64,000 nt of DNA from Deltaproteobacteria bacterium (GTDB lineage: Bacteria; Myxococcota; JADLHZ01): NCBI GenBank assembly GCA_020848545.1, contig JADLHZ010000044.1:248001-312000 (forward strand), written 5' to 3'. A program made the translations under genes and the position numbers. A model generated the notes under the pieces. It was not told the origin of the DNA, ran no database searches, and was given only the letters and a program-made list of their open reading frames with translations. How positions within the stretch are numbered: the first letter of the stretch is position 1; each line of letters begins with the position of its first letter. This document shows positions 41,641 to 50,442 of this stretch, one piece after another.

Positions 41641-44600
41641 ATGAAGATTTTGAGCATTTCTCTCTCGGGAGCTCTCTTTGTGGGTGCGGCGGTGCTCGGG
41701 GGCGACGCCCTCGCTGCCACCGTCGTCAAGGCGAAGAAGGCCGACACTAAAGAGAAGGACGAAGCCGCACCGTCCGACACGCCGGTCGATCGCTCGGAAG
41801 TGAAGCCGGTCGCCAAGGTCGAGAAGCCGAAGCCGAAGGCCAAGAAAGAGCCGGAGAAGATCGGCCCGGCGAAGCTCGGCGTCTACGCGTCGAGCGAAGA
41901 CGTGGAGCGTGACGCCGCCGCCGATGCGCGCCGTGACGAAGCGATCAGCGAGCTCTCGAAGATCATCCCGACCTTCGAAGAGGGTCCGCAGAAGGCCGAC
42001 CTCTTGTACCGCCTGGCCGAGCTCTATTGGGAGAAGGCGAAGTTCACCTACTTCCAAGAGTTCCGCGGCTACGACGACCAAGTGCAGAAGTGGGCCGACG
42101 CGGGCAGCAAGAAAGACAACGAGCCGAAGCTCAATAACAGCAAGTCCGAAGGCCTCAAGAAGCAGGCGATCGCGATCTACGATCAGATCCTGAAGCGCTA
42201 CCCTGACTACGCCCGCACCGACGAAGTCTTGTTCAACAAGGCGAACAGCACCTACGAAGCCGGCGACAAGAAGAGCGCCATCGAGCTCTACTTCCAGCTG
42301 GCCAAGCGCTTCCCTGACTCACCGTTCGTGCCGGATACGTACCTGGCGCTCGGCGAGCACTACTTCAACAACAACGAACTGCAGAAGGCGATCACGGCGT
42401 ACCAAAAGGCCGTGCAGACCAACAAGCCGAAGATCTACGCCTTCGCGCTCTACAAGCTCGCGTGGTGTGACTACAACGCGCAGGACTATTCGGGCGCGCT
42501 GCAGAAGTTCAAGACCGTCGTCGACTACTCCGAGAAGCAAGCGACGAAGAAGAAGAAGAAGGACCGCGTTCAGCTCCGCCAAGAGGCGCTCAAGGACATG
42601 CTCCTCGCCTTCGCGCAGATGGACGCCATCGACGAGGCGAAGGAATACTATACGGCCAAGCTCGAGCGAGAAGAGCTCGCGGTCTACTTGGGCAAGCTCG
42701 GCGGTCTCTACGAAGACCAAGGCAAGTACGATCTCGCGGTGAAGACCTACAAGATGGTCAACCTCGAGTGGCCGGACTCGCCGAAGGCGCCGCAATACCA
42801 GTCGTCGATCATCGCGGCCTACGCGCAGATGGGCAAGCGCGACAAGGTGCGCGAAGAAGTGAAGCGCCTGATCTCGCTCTATAAGCCGAGCGGCACCTGG
42901 GCCGTCGCGAACAAGGCGAACAAGAGCGCCTTGGAAGAAGCGTACGAGCTCACCGAGCGCTCGCTGCGTGAGCTGACGACCGAATTTCACGCCGAAGCGC
43001 AGAAGGTGGCCAAAGAAGGCGACCGGACGACGGCGGAGAAGTCGTACTCGCTCGCGCGCGATCTCTATAAAGAATACCTCGACGCATTCGGCGACTCCGA
43101 GAACGCGTACAAGATGCGCTTCAACTACGCCGAAATTCTCTACCGCGAGAAGTCGTACGAGAAGGCGGCCGAGCAGTTCGATCTCATCGCCGCCGCGGAT
43201 CCGAAGGGCAAGTACCTCAAAGACGCCGCGTTCTCGAGCGTGCAAGCGTGGGAGCTCATCGTCGAAGGCGAGACAGCCGGGCACGACAAGGAGAGCAAAG
43301 ACGCCAAGGGCAAGCTCAAAGAGCTCGGCAAAATGTCGCGCTTGGAGAAGGGCAAAGAGTACCCCGAGCTCGCGATCCCGGAGAACTACAAGAAGCTCGC
43401 GCTCGCGTGTGAGCGCTTCGTGAAGGTGCTCCCGAACGACCCGGACGTCGTGAAGGTGAAGTTCAAGGAAGCGCGCATTTACTTCATCCACAACCACTTC
43501 GAAGAAGCCGGCAAGGCCTTCGGTGAGATCATCGAGCGCTGGCCGAACGACAAGCTCGGCCGCTTGGCCGCGACCTTCGTGCTCGAAGGCTTCAACATCC
43601 GCGAGCGTTGGGACGAGCTCAACAAGTACTCGCGCGAGATCAAGAAGCACAAAGATCTCATGAAGGACGAGGGCTTCGCCAAGGAAGTGCAAGACTTCAT
43701 CGAAGGCAGCTCGTTCAAGATCGTTCAGGGTCTCGAGGCCAAGGGAGAGCTCGCGGACGCCGGCAAGCAATACCGCGCGTTCGTCGACGAGTTCCCAAAG
43801 TCGAAGTTCAGCGACACGTCGCTCTACAACGCCATGGTCATCAGCGACAAAGCGGGTCAGCTCGATGTCGCCTTGGAGTCGGCCGAGAAGCTCCTGAAGG
43901 AGTACCCGGACGCCAAGACCAAAGAGACGACCACCTTCCTCGTCGCCTCGTTCTACGAGCGCGTCGGCGAGTTCGAGAAGGCGCTGAAGGGCTACCAAGC
44001 GTACATCAAGGCGTTCCCGAAGGGCGAGAAGATCCAGGACGCCGAGTTCAACACGGCGCTCTTCTTGGACGCGCTCGCCTTGAACAAGGAAGCCGTCGCC
44101 GCGTTCAGCGCGTTCCTCGACAAATATCCGAAGGCCAAGGACCAGCTCGCGGTCTACCAGCGCATCGGCGCGATCTACGAGCGCATGGGCGACCAGAAGA
44201 AGGTGATCGAGCACGCCGAAGCGTTGGAGCGCCGCTTCAAGGACGCGCCGGTCGGCACGATCTTCGAGGGGTTGCACAAGGTCGCGAAGATCTACAAGAC
44301 GCAAAAAGGAGGCGACAAGCTCGCCCTCGCGCAGTGGAAGATCATCTGGGATCGCTTCAGCAAGCTGAAGGGCGAAGACAAGACGGACTCGAAGGTGCTC
44401 TTCGCGGCCGCGCAATCCCGCTTCGAGCTCTATGAAGAGAAGTTCGCCGAGTACAGCGCGATCAAGCTGAAGGGCACCGACAAGCAGGTCGGCGAGAACT
44501 TGGTCAAGAAGATGAAGGTTCTGACCGACGTCGAGAAGGAATACACCGAGATCCTCGCGCTCGGAAACGGCGACTACGGCATCGCGGCGCTCTTCCGCAT

Positions 44601-44913
44601 CGGCGCCGCGTACCAGGACCTGTCGAAGACGATCTTCGACGCGCCGGTGCCGAAGTCGTTGAACGAAGAGCAACGCGAGATCTACTCGTCCGAGCTGCAG
44701 AACAAGGCGTTCCCGCTCGAAGAGAAGGCGATCGAAGCGTACGAGAAGGCGCTCGCGAAGTCGAACGAGCTGCACATCTACAACGAGTGGTCGCTGAAGG
44801 CGCAGGATCGGATGGCGCAGTTCAAGCCGGGCGAGTTCCCGGAAGTGCGCAAGTTCCCGGTGGCGACGCAGGATCGTTTCACGGCGCCCACGATCGTCGG
44901 GGTGGAGAAGTAA
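41641..44913 (+). CDS. gltD: Giant periplasmic TPR protein, GltD (AgmU)/NfsD-like
   Basis: The 1090-residue protein has a signal peptide (MKILSISLSGALFVGAAVLG, cleavage about 26), then a Lys/Pro/Glu-rich stretch to about 75. Some fifteen or more TPR-like repeats fill the rest (LYRLAELYWEKAKFTYF, FYERVGEFEKALKGYQAY, YQRIGAIYERMGDQKKV). AgmU/GltD is a TPR protein of the Myxococcus gliding complex, reported in the periplasm and along focal adhesion sites; NfsD is its spore-coat counterpart. Size, TPR content and order support the match. The next gene starts 2 bp after the stop. Confidence 0.85.
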   Translation: MKILSISLSGALFVGAAVLGGDALAATVVKAKKADTKEKDEAAPSDTPVDRSEVKPVAKVEKPKPKAKKEPEKIGPAKLGVYASSEDVERDAAADARRDEAISELSKIIPTFEEGPQKADLLYRLAELYWEKAKFTYFQEFRGYDDQVQKWADAGSKKDNEPKLNNSKSEGLKKQAIAIYDQILKRYPDYARTDEVLFNKANSTYEAGDKKSAIELYFQLAKRFPDSPFVPDTYLALGEHYFNNNELQKAITAYQKAVQTNKPKIYAFALYKLAWCDYNAQDYSGALQKFKTVVDYSEKQATKKKKKDRVQLRQEALKDMLLAFAQMDAIDEAKEYYTAKLEREELAVYLGKLGGLYEDQGKYDLAVKTYKMVNLEWPDSPKAPQYQSSIIAAYAQMGKRDKVREEVKRLISLYKPSGTWAVANKANKSALEEAYELTERSLRELTTEFHAEAQKVAKEGDRTTAEKSYSLARDLYKEYLDAFGDSENAYKMRFNYAEILYREKSYEKAAEQFDLIAAADPKGKYLKDAAFSSVQAWELIVEGETAGHDKESKDAKGKLKELGKMSRLEKGKEYPELAIPENYKKLALACERFVKVLPNDPDVVKVKFKEARIYFIHNHFEEAGKAFGEIIERWPNDKLGRLAATFVLEGFNIRERWDELNKYSREIKKHKDLMKDEGFAKEVQDFIEGSSFKIVQGLEAKGELADAGKQYRAFVDEFPKSKFSDTSLYNAMVISDKAGQLDVALESAEKLLKEYPDAKTKETTTFLVASFYERVGEFEKALKGYQAYIKAFPKGEKIQDAEFNTALFLDALALNKEAVAAFSAFLDKYPKAKDQLAVYQRIGAIYERMGDQKKVIEHAEALERRFKDAPVGTIFEGLHKVAKIYKTQKGGDKLALAQWKIIWDRFSKLKGEDKTDSKVLFAAAQSRFELYEEKFAEYSAIKLKGTDKQVGENLVKKMKVLTDVEKEYTEILALGNGDYGIAALFRIGAAYQDLSKTIFDAPVPKSLNEEQREIYSSELQNKAFPLEEKAIEAYEKALAKSNELHIYNEWSLKAQDRMAQFKPGEFPEVRKFPVATQDRFTAPTIVGVEK

Positions 44914-44914
44914 T

Positions 44915-46162
44915 ATGAAGACGCAAACCCTCACCAAAGCCGCCCTCGCTGCTCTTGCTCTCGTCGCCGGCGCCTGCGCCGAACAAGCCGCGGCGCCCCC
45001 GCCGGTCGCCGCCGCGTCGCGCCCGTCGGAGACGAAGGTCCGCGCCACGAAGGTCGACAACCGCGACTTGAACACGGCCGAGTCCGAGTATCAGGCGCAG
45101 GTCGACGGCGATTCGAAAGACGTCACCGCCAAGATCAACCTGGGCGTCATCAAAGAGCGCAAGTGGGACTTGGATGGCGCGTTGAAGGCGTACCAAGAGG
45201 CGGTCAAGGCCGACCCGAAGAACCTCGCGGCGGCGCTCAGCCTCGCGCGCGTGCTGACCGCGGTCGGCAAGGGCGAGATGGCCGAGAAGTTCCTGTTGAT
45301 GTCGAAGAAGGCGAACGGCGACTTGCCGGAGATCCTGAACGGCCTCTCCAGCGTGGCGCGCGCCCGGAAGAAGTACCCGGAAGCGATCGAGTACGCGAAG
45401 AAGGTGCTCCTGCGCGAGCAGAACAACATCGACGCGTTGAACAACATCGCGCTCGTCTACTTGGAGCAGGGCAAGTTCGACTCGGCCGAGCTCTACGCGC
45501 AGACGGCGATCAAGCGGGCGGGCGAGGGGAAGAACCTTTCGTCCCTCTACGTCACGCTCGGCATGATCCAGTACAAGAAGGGCGAGATGCAGCGCGCCCT
45601 CGCCTTGTTCAACAAAGCCATCGCCCTCGACCCGAACAACGGCGTCGCCCGCCAGAACGTCGGCCTCATTGCGTTGGCGTACCGTGACTACGGCCTCGCC
45701 AGCAGCGAGCTCGAGCAAGCGTACGGCCTCGGCCAGACCTCGAAGGAAGTCAGCGCGGGCCGTTGCTATGCGTTGGAAGGCTTGAAGAAGGGCCTCGAGG
45801 CGGCCACCTGCATGAACACGCTGCTGACCCGCATGCCGCCGAAGGATCCGGAGACGGCGTCGCTGCTCTTCGCGCTCGGCATGATCCACATGAACGTGAC
45901 CCGCGATCGCGACGCCGCGATCGCCGCGTTCAAACGCTACGCCGACGTCAAAGAGAACTTATCAAAGACAGACCGCGTTTTTGACTTGATCAAGTCCCTC
46001 GAATCGCAGCAAAGTGCAGCGCCTAAGGCGGACGAGCCGGCGAAGCCCGAAGACAAGGCCGAGCCGAAGCCGGAAGAGCCGGAAGAGAACAAGGCGAAAG
46101 CCGATGCAAAACCGGCGAGTGTGCGAAAGAAAACGAAACGGCAGACCAAGGGCCGCGTTTAG
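44915..46162 (+). CDS. gltE: TPR lipoprotein, GltE (AglT)/NfsE-like
   Basis: The 415-residue protein has a lipobox (LALVAGAC, Cys about 21), an Ala/Pro linker, and at least six canonical TPRs (about 70-330: INLGVIKERKWDLDGALKAY, LGMIQYKKGEMQRALALF). A disordered Lys/Glu/Pro tail ends KKTKRQTKGRV. AglT/GltE is the outer-membrane TPR lipoprotein of the gliding complex. It starts 2 bp after the giant TPR gene, so the two are probably coupled, and the small GltF-like gene follows at once. Confidence 0.88.
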   Translation: MKTQTLTKAALAALALVAGACAEQAAAPPPVAAASRPSETKVRATKVDNRDLNTAESEYQAQVDGDSKDVTAKINLGVIKERKWDLDGALKAYQEAVKADPKNLAAALSLARVLTAVGKGEMAEKFLLMSKKANGDLPEILNGLSSVARARKKYPEAIEYAKKVLLREQNNIDALNNIALVYLEQGKFDSAELYAQTAIKRAGEGKNLSSLYVTLGMIQYKKGEMQRALALFNKAIALDPNNGVARQNVGLIALAYRDYGLASSELEQAYGLGQTSKEVSAGRCYALEGLKKGLEAATCMNTLLTRMPPKDPETASLLFALGMIHMNVTRDRDAAIAAFKRYADVKENLSKTDRVFDLIKSLESQQSAAPKADEPAKPEDKAEPKPEEPEENKAKADAKPASVRKKTKRQTKGRV

Positions 46163-46192
46163 TTGAGCAGAGTGGCAGGACGAACGAAGAGG

Positions 46193-46480
46193 ATGCGCCT
46201 AGTGAAGAACGTTTTGTTGATGAGCCTCTTGTCGATCGCGCTCACATCAGTGAGCAGCCTGGTGAGCCCCGCCGCGCACGCGCAGGAAGTCGGCGCCAAC
46301 GACAAAGTCGTCTACAAGAAGCGTACGCTGGTCGATTTCTCCGACGTCAGCATTCAAGGTGAGCTGCGCAAGCCGGAAGGCGACTTCTATGGCTCGCGCA
46401 AGCGCACGCGTTTTCAAAAGCTGATCCGCGTGCGGCCGAACTTCGTTCCGGAAATTTTGTCGTCGACGGACAATCTCTAG
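46193..46480 (+). CDS. gltF: Small exported protein, GltF/NfsF-like
   Basis: The 95-residue protein is taken from the ATG at 46193, with in-frame TTG (46163), GTG (46172) and GTG (46202) as alternatives. The signal peptide ends PAAHA (about 30). The mature 65 residues hold a compact conserved-looking block (KRTLVDFSDVSIQGELRKP, GSRKRTRFQKLIRVRPNF). GltF is a small periplasmic protein of the gliding complex; the match rests on size, export, the basic IRVR segment and position between GltE- and GltG-like genes. Its precise role is not known to me. Confidence 0.75.
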   Translation: MRLVKNVLLMSLLSIALTSVSSLVSPAAHAQEVGANDKVVYKKRTLVDFSDVSIQGELRKPEGDFYGSRKRTRFQKLIRVRPNFVPEILSSTDNL

Positions 46481-46518
46481 TCGCTGGCTCCTTTGGCAGG
46501 TTTTGAGGATAGCGCCCT

Positions 46519-48798
46519 ATGAAGAAGCAGAAAGCAGAAGTCAGACCGATCGTGCTCGTGGTGACCCAAGACGGGGAGACGCGCGAGTACGAGTTCAAGC
46601 AAGACTCGGTCATCCTCGGTAGCGGCCCGACGGCGAACGTGGTCCTCGATGACGACAGCGTCTCGAGCATCCACGCGATCATCAAGTTGACGATCGAGAC
46701 GGCGACGCTCATCGACCTCGGCAGCGAGAGTGGCACCTTCGTCAACGGCGCCGAAGTCCGCGAGCAGAAGCTGAAGGACGGCGACAAGGTGAAGCTCGGC
46801 GACATCGAGCTCGACGTGCAGCTGCCGCCGACGACGACGTCGGCCGCCGTCGCTGCCGACGCGAAGACGGAAGCCGCTGCGGCGAAGCCGGCGAAGGCCG
46901 AAGACAAGACGGTCAACCTGCACAAGCCGGCGCAAGCTCCGGTCGCGAGCGTCAACGTTGCGTCTGCCAAGGTCGCCGCGCCGCCGCCGCCGCCGTCCGA
47001 TGCCTCGCAGCCCGCGATCGATCCGCAGCAGCTCACGTCTCCCACCGAGACGCGCCAGACCTCGGACCCTTCGTTCAAGCCGGCGCTCGACGCCAAGACG
47101 ATCGAGATGGATCCCGTCAACCTGCCGCCGGAAGTGCGGGCGGCGTTGCCGAAGGGCGAGCTCAAGAAGGACGAAAAGAAGAAGCCGGAGCCGAAGGTCG
47201 AGGCGAAGCCCGCCGCCAAAGCTCCGGAAAAGACCTCAGAAAAGGTCGCTGCCAAAGCCGCGCGTGAAGAAGTTGCCCCAGCCGACGACGGCACCGAGAT
47301 CATCAAGCGCGAGCCCGCCGGCGCCCCGGCGTCGAACGCGAGCGTCACGCTGCACGACTTGAACGGGAAGCTCGTCGGCGTCGACGTGACCTCGACCGGC
47401 ATCGCCAAGACCGTCGTCGCAGAGTTGCCCGCCACCGAGCGCGCCACGAAAGACGCGAAGACGTTGCAGGTCGCGCTGCACTGGGGCGATCAGCTCCTGC
47501 AAGTGCGCCACTTCGAGACCGCAAGCGAAGTGACGATCGGCGAGGACAATAAGAACACCTTCGCCATCGCTGCCGACGGCCTCCCGGAGTCGATGACCTT
47601 CGTGCGCGCGGACACCGACGGTTTGACCGTCGTCGTGCCGGATACGTTCCCGGTCGAAGTCGCGCTCGGCAAAGAGCTCTTCGATCGCGACGGGCTGAAG
47701 AGCCGCGGTCGCTTGAAGCCGACGGACGGCCCGGTCAAGAGCTCGGCGTTCAAGCTCGGGCTCAACGAGCGCGTCGCCGCCAAGATTGGCGCCGTCACGC
47801 TCAGCGTGCAGTACGTGACGCCGGCGCAGAAGTTCAAGACCACGCTCGTGCAGCGCTTGGATCAAGCGTTCGTCGGCACCGTCGTCTTCACGGCGCTCTT
47901 TGCGCTCTTCACCTTCGCGATGGTGCTCGTCTCGCCGCGTGGCGAAGAGGGCTCGGACGACGACTTGTTCAAGAACCAGGCGCGCTTCGCCAAGCTGATG
48001 CTCAAGGACGAGCAGAAGAAGCCGCAGAAGAAGTTCGAGCTGTCGGGCAGCAAGGGCGGCGGCAAGCACAAGGACGAGGAAGGCAAGTTCGGCAAGAAGG
48101 AAGCGAAGCAAAAGGACGCGCTCGCGTCGGCCAAGGGTGCGCCCAAGGTCGATCCGAACAAGCGCGAGAAGGATCGCAAGATCGCGTTGAACGCCGGCAT
48201 CCTCGGCGCCTTGAAGGGCGGCAAAGCGGAGGCGGTCTCGAACGTCTTCGGCCCGGGCGGCCTCGGCACCGGCATCAACAGCGCGCTCGGCGGCATGCGT
48301 GGCTCGGCCATGGGCGACGCGGGCGGCATGGGCGGCCTCGGCTCGCGCGGCACCGGCCCGGGCGGCGGCGGTAATTCGCTCGGCATCGGCGGTCTCGGCA
48401 ACGGCAACGGCCGCGGCACGGGCGGTCTCGGCAACGTCGACCTCGGTGGCCGTGGTCGCGGCGAGCGCTCGGTCGAAGCCGGCAAGACGATCATCCAAGG
48501 TGGCTTGTCGCAAGAGGCGATCAAGCGCGTCTTGGACCGCGCACAGAGCCAGCTCCGCTACTGCTACGAGAAAGAGCTGCAACGCCTGCCGGACTTGAAC
48601 GGTAAGGTGACGGTGAAGTTCGTCATCGGCGGCACCGGCGGCGTCAACGAGGCCAACGTCAGCCTGACGACGCTCGCCAACACGAATGCCGAAGAGTGCA
48701 TGCTGCGCGTGTTCCGTCGCTTGAAGTTCCCGGCTCCGTCCGGCGGCGGCATGGTCGACGTTTCCTACCCGATGATCTACAAGCCGCTCGGTGACTGA
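46519..48798 (+). CDS. gltG: FHA/TM/AgmX-PglI-domain protein, GltG (PglI)/NfsG-like
   Basis: The 759-residue inner-membrane protein has, in order: a cytoplasmic FHA domain (about 15-105: VILGSGPTANVVL, SSIHAIIK, GTFVNGAEV) that binds phosphothreonine; a Lys/Ala/Pro-rich linker; a second beta-rich domain (about 310-440); one transmembrane segment (about 451-473); a charged then Gly-rich periplasmic stretch (about 590-655); and a C-terminal AgmX/PglI domain (about 665-759). The last is TonB-like, with the conserved Cys pair in RYCYEKEL and EECMLRVF. In Myxococcus, GltG links the AglRQS proton-driven motor to the periplasmic TPR proteins. The FHA domain suggests control by a Ser/Thr kinase not seen in this window. 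Confidence 0.92.
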   Translation: MKKQKAEVRPIVLVVTQDGETREYEFKQDSVILGSGPTANVVLDDDSVSSIHAIIKLTIETATLIDLGSESGTFVNGAEVREQKLKDGDKVKLGDIELDVQLPPTTTSAAVAADAKTEAAAAKPAKAEDKTVNLHKPAQAPVASVNVASAKVAAPPPPPSDASQPAIDPQQLTSPTETRQTSDPSFKPALDAKTIEMDPVNLPPEVRAALPKGELKKDEKKKPEPKVEAKPAAKAPEKTSEKVAAKAAREEVAPADDGTEIIKREPAGAPASNASVTLHDLNGKLVGVDVTSTGIAKTVVAELPATERATKDAKTLQVALHWGDQLLQVRHFETASEVTIGEDNKNTFAIAADGLPESMTFVRADTDGLTVVVPDTFPVEVALGKELFDRDGLKSRGRLKPTDGPVKSSAFKLGLNERVAAKIGAVTLSVQYVTPAQKFKTTLVQRLDQAFVGTVVFTALFALFTFAMVLVSPRGEEGSDDDLFKNQARFAKLMLKDEQKKPQKKFELSGSKGGGKHKDEEGKFGKKEAKQKDALASAKGAPKVDPNKREKDRKIALNAGILGALKGGKAEAVSNVFGPGGLGTGINSALGGMRGSAMGDAGGMGGLGSRGTGPGGGGNSLGIGGLGNGNGRGTGGLGNVDLGGRGRGERSVEAGKTIIQGGLSQEAIKRVLDRAQSQLRYCYEKELQRLPDLNGKVTVKFVIGGTGGVNEANVSLTTLANTNAEECMLRVFRRLKFPAPSGGGMVDVSYPMIYKPLGD

Positions 48799-48821
48799 TC
48801 TCTCCTAGTCAGTCTTAGAAA

Positions 48822-49568
48822 GTGAATCTCTCCGTGAACACACGCTCTCTCGTCTCCCTCGTCGTCTGCGCTGCGATCGTGGTCGTCAGCACGCCGGCGT
48901 TCTCCGCAGCGCGCGCTGCCGCGAAGGCGCCGGCAGCCAAGGCCGAGGAAAAGGAAGAGGAAGAAGAAGAGGAAGGCAAGGATCAAAAGGCGGCGGGCGG
49001 TGAGCTCCCGAGCGATCCGACCGGCAAGCTCTACGAAAAGTTCGAGATGTCGCGCGGCTTCTTCATCTCGAGCGACGTCGGCATGGTGTGGGCGTTCGGC
49101 GGCTATGATCCCGGCCGGTCGAGCTCGAACACGCAAGCCTACGTCGGCCTCAACATCGGCTACGACTTCACCAGTTGGTTCAGCTGGCAGATCCACGCGG
49201 GCCGCGGCTTTGCGGCGAGCTCGCCGCGCAGCCCGAACCAAGTGACGCGCATTCGCGACTTCGGGTGGACCAACGTCCTGACGGGTCCGCTTGCCTGGAT
49301 CCGCATCTGGGAGCGCTTGGCGATTGAAGTGAAGCTGCTCGGCGGCATCGCGATCTTGGATCCGGTCCCGCTCGAAGTCGCGGTCGACGGCGTGGCAGTC
49401 TCTGTCGTCGCCGGCTCGATCGGCGGCGGCGTAGGCTTGAAGTACATGACGCTGCTCACCGACTTCACGATCGGCTTCGAAGCGACCTTCCTCTATATGA
49501 TCGTGCCTGGCGCGGGCGGTATTCCTGCGCTCAACATTGCGCCGCTCGTCGTCCGCTACACCTTCTAA
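48822..49568 (+). CDS. gltH: Outer-membrane beta-barrel protein, GltH/NfsH-like
   Basis: The 248-residue protein starts at GTG 48822 or 48834. A signal peptide ends TPAFSA (about 28). An Ala/Lys then poly-Glu stretch (about 30-55, EEKEEEEEEEGK) precedes barrel strands (GFFISSDVGMVWAFGG, AYVGLNIGYDFTSWFSW, LAIEVKLLGGIAILD) and a final VVRYTF with C-terminal Phe, as in outer-membrane proteins. GltH is the third barrel of the gliding system. It is the last gene of the cluster. Its 3' end overlaps the convergent MYXO-CTERM-like gene by 38 bp. Confidence 0.82.
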   Translation: MNLSVNTRSLVSLVVCAAIVVVSTPAFSAARAAAKAPAAKAEEKEEEEEEEGKDQKAAGGELPSDPTGKLYEKFEMSRGFFISSDVGMVWAFGGYDPGRSSSNTQAYVGLNIGYDFTSWFSWQIHAGRGFAASSPRSPNQVTRIRDFGWTNVLTGPLAWIRIWERLAIEVKLLGGIAILDPVPLEVAVDGVAVSVVAGSIGGGVGLKYMTLLTDFTIGFEATFLYMIVPGAGGIPALNIAPLVVRYTF

Positions 49569-50442
49569 GCCATAGCGCCAATCCGACGAGGATCACGAGC
49601 GGCGAGCCCGCGTGCGTGGCGTTGCAGCCGGCGTTCACCTTCACCCGATCCGAGGTCACCGTCGCAGCGCTGCTGACGCTGAGCGGCGCGCCGGCGCTGT
49701 CGACGATCATCGCTTCGACGGCCGCGTTCGTGTCGACGACATGGGCGACGATGCGCACGGTCGTCGCCGCGCCGCCTTTCAGGTCGGGCAGGGGATAGCC
49801 GTCGCCCTCCGCGGCGAGCGCTTGATCTCCGAACCACGCTTCGCCGATCTCGAGGCCCGAGATCGTCGTCTTCAGGCGCGCGCGCGAATAGGTGTACGGA
49901 ATCTTCGGCGGCGCGAGCGCGACGAGGATCTCGGCGGCGGCGCCGACGAGGACGGCCTCTCGCGAGATCGACGCTTCCAAGCTGATGAGGGGCACCTTCG
50001 CCGTCAGCGCCGCGGCGCTCGTCGTGCTGAGGACCGCGCCTTGTGGACCGACGACGGCAAAGTCGATGGCGGCGGCGGTCGCGATGACCTGCGCGGAGAT
50101 CTGGATGATGAACCTTTGATTCCCCTCGAGCGGCGGCAGCGCGTAATTCGGGCCGGTCCCCGAGAGCGCGCTCGGGTTGATCACCGCGCCGTTCAGCGTG
50201 CCGATGCCGAAGGTCGCGTCGCCGAGCTTCAGGCCGGCCGAGGTGGTCCTCAGCGAGGTGTTCGTGGCGCTGTCCAGGATCGGCGGCATCGTCAGCTCGA
50301 CGCGGATCGTCACGCTGGCGCCGATCTCGTCGCCGTTCGCTTTGACTTGGTTCGCGAGAACGATGTGCGGCTCGTCGGTGGTGCCGCGCGCGGGACCGCC
50401 TGCAACGAGAACGAGTGGCAAGAGCAGCTCAGCGTAAGTCAT
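49531..50442 (-). CDS. Secreted protein with MYXO-CTERM-like tail, unknown function
   Basis: The 303-residue protein has a weak signal peptide (MTYAELLLPLVLVAGGPARG) and two similar beta-rich halves (LRTTSAGLKLGDATFG and LKTTISGLEIGEAWFG), suggesting two Ig-like domains. The tail is AGCNATHAGSP, a hydrophobic segment (LVILVGLALWL) and an Arg cluster (RRCSGRR). This is the MYXO-CTERM plan, with one Cys before the hydrophobic segment and a second in the Arg cluster. It is probably exported to the cell surface. It overlaps the upstream Ig/barrel gene by 14 bp and the convergent GltH-like gene by 38 bp. Confidence 0.7.
   Translation of the reverse strand: MTYAELLLPLVLVAGGPARGTTDEPHIVLANQVKANGDEIGASVTIRVELTMPPILDSATNTSLRTTSAGLKLGDATFGIGTLNGAVINPSALSGTGPNYALPPLEGNQRFIIQISAQVIATAAAIDFAVVGPQGAVLSTTSAAALTAKVPLISLEASISREAVLVGAAAEILVALAPPKIPYTYSRARLKTTISGLEIGEAWFGDQALAAEGDGYPLPDLKGGAATTVRIVAHVVDTNAAVEAMIVDSAGAPLSVSSAATVTSDRVKVNAGCNATHAGSPLVILVGLALWLRRCSGRRAAQC

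Noticed and set aside
42319-45075. 918-codon minus-strand frame opposite the giant TPR gene
   Set aside because: Leu/Arg/Glu-rich shadow with no signal or domain; the TPR frame is well supported.
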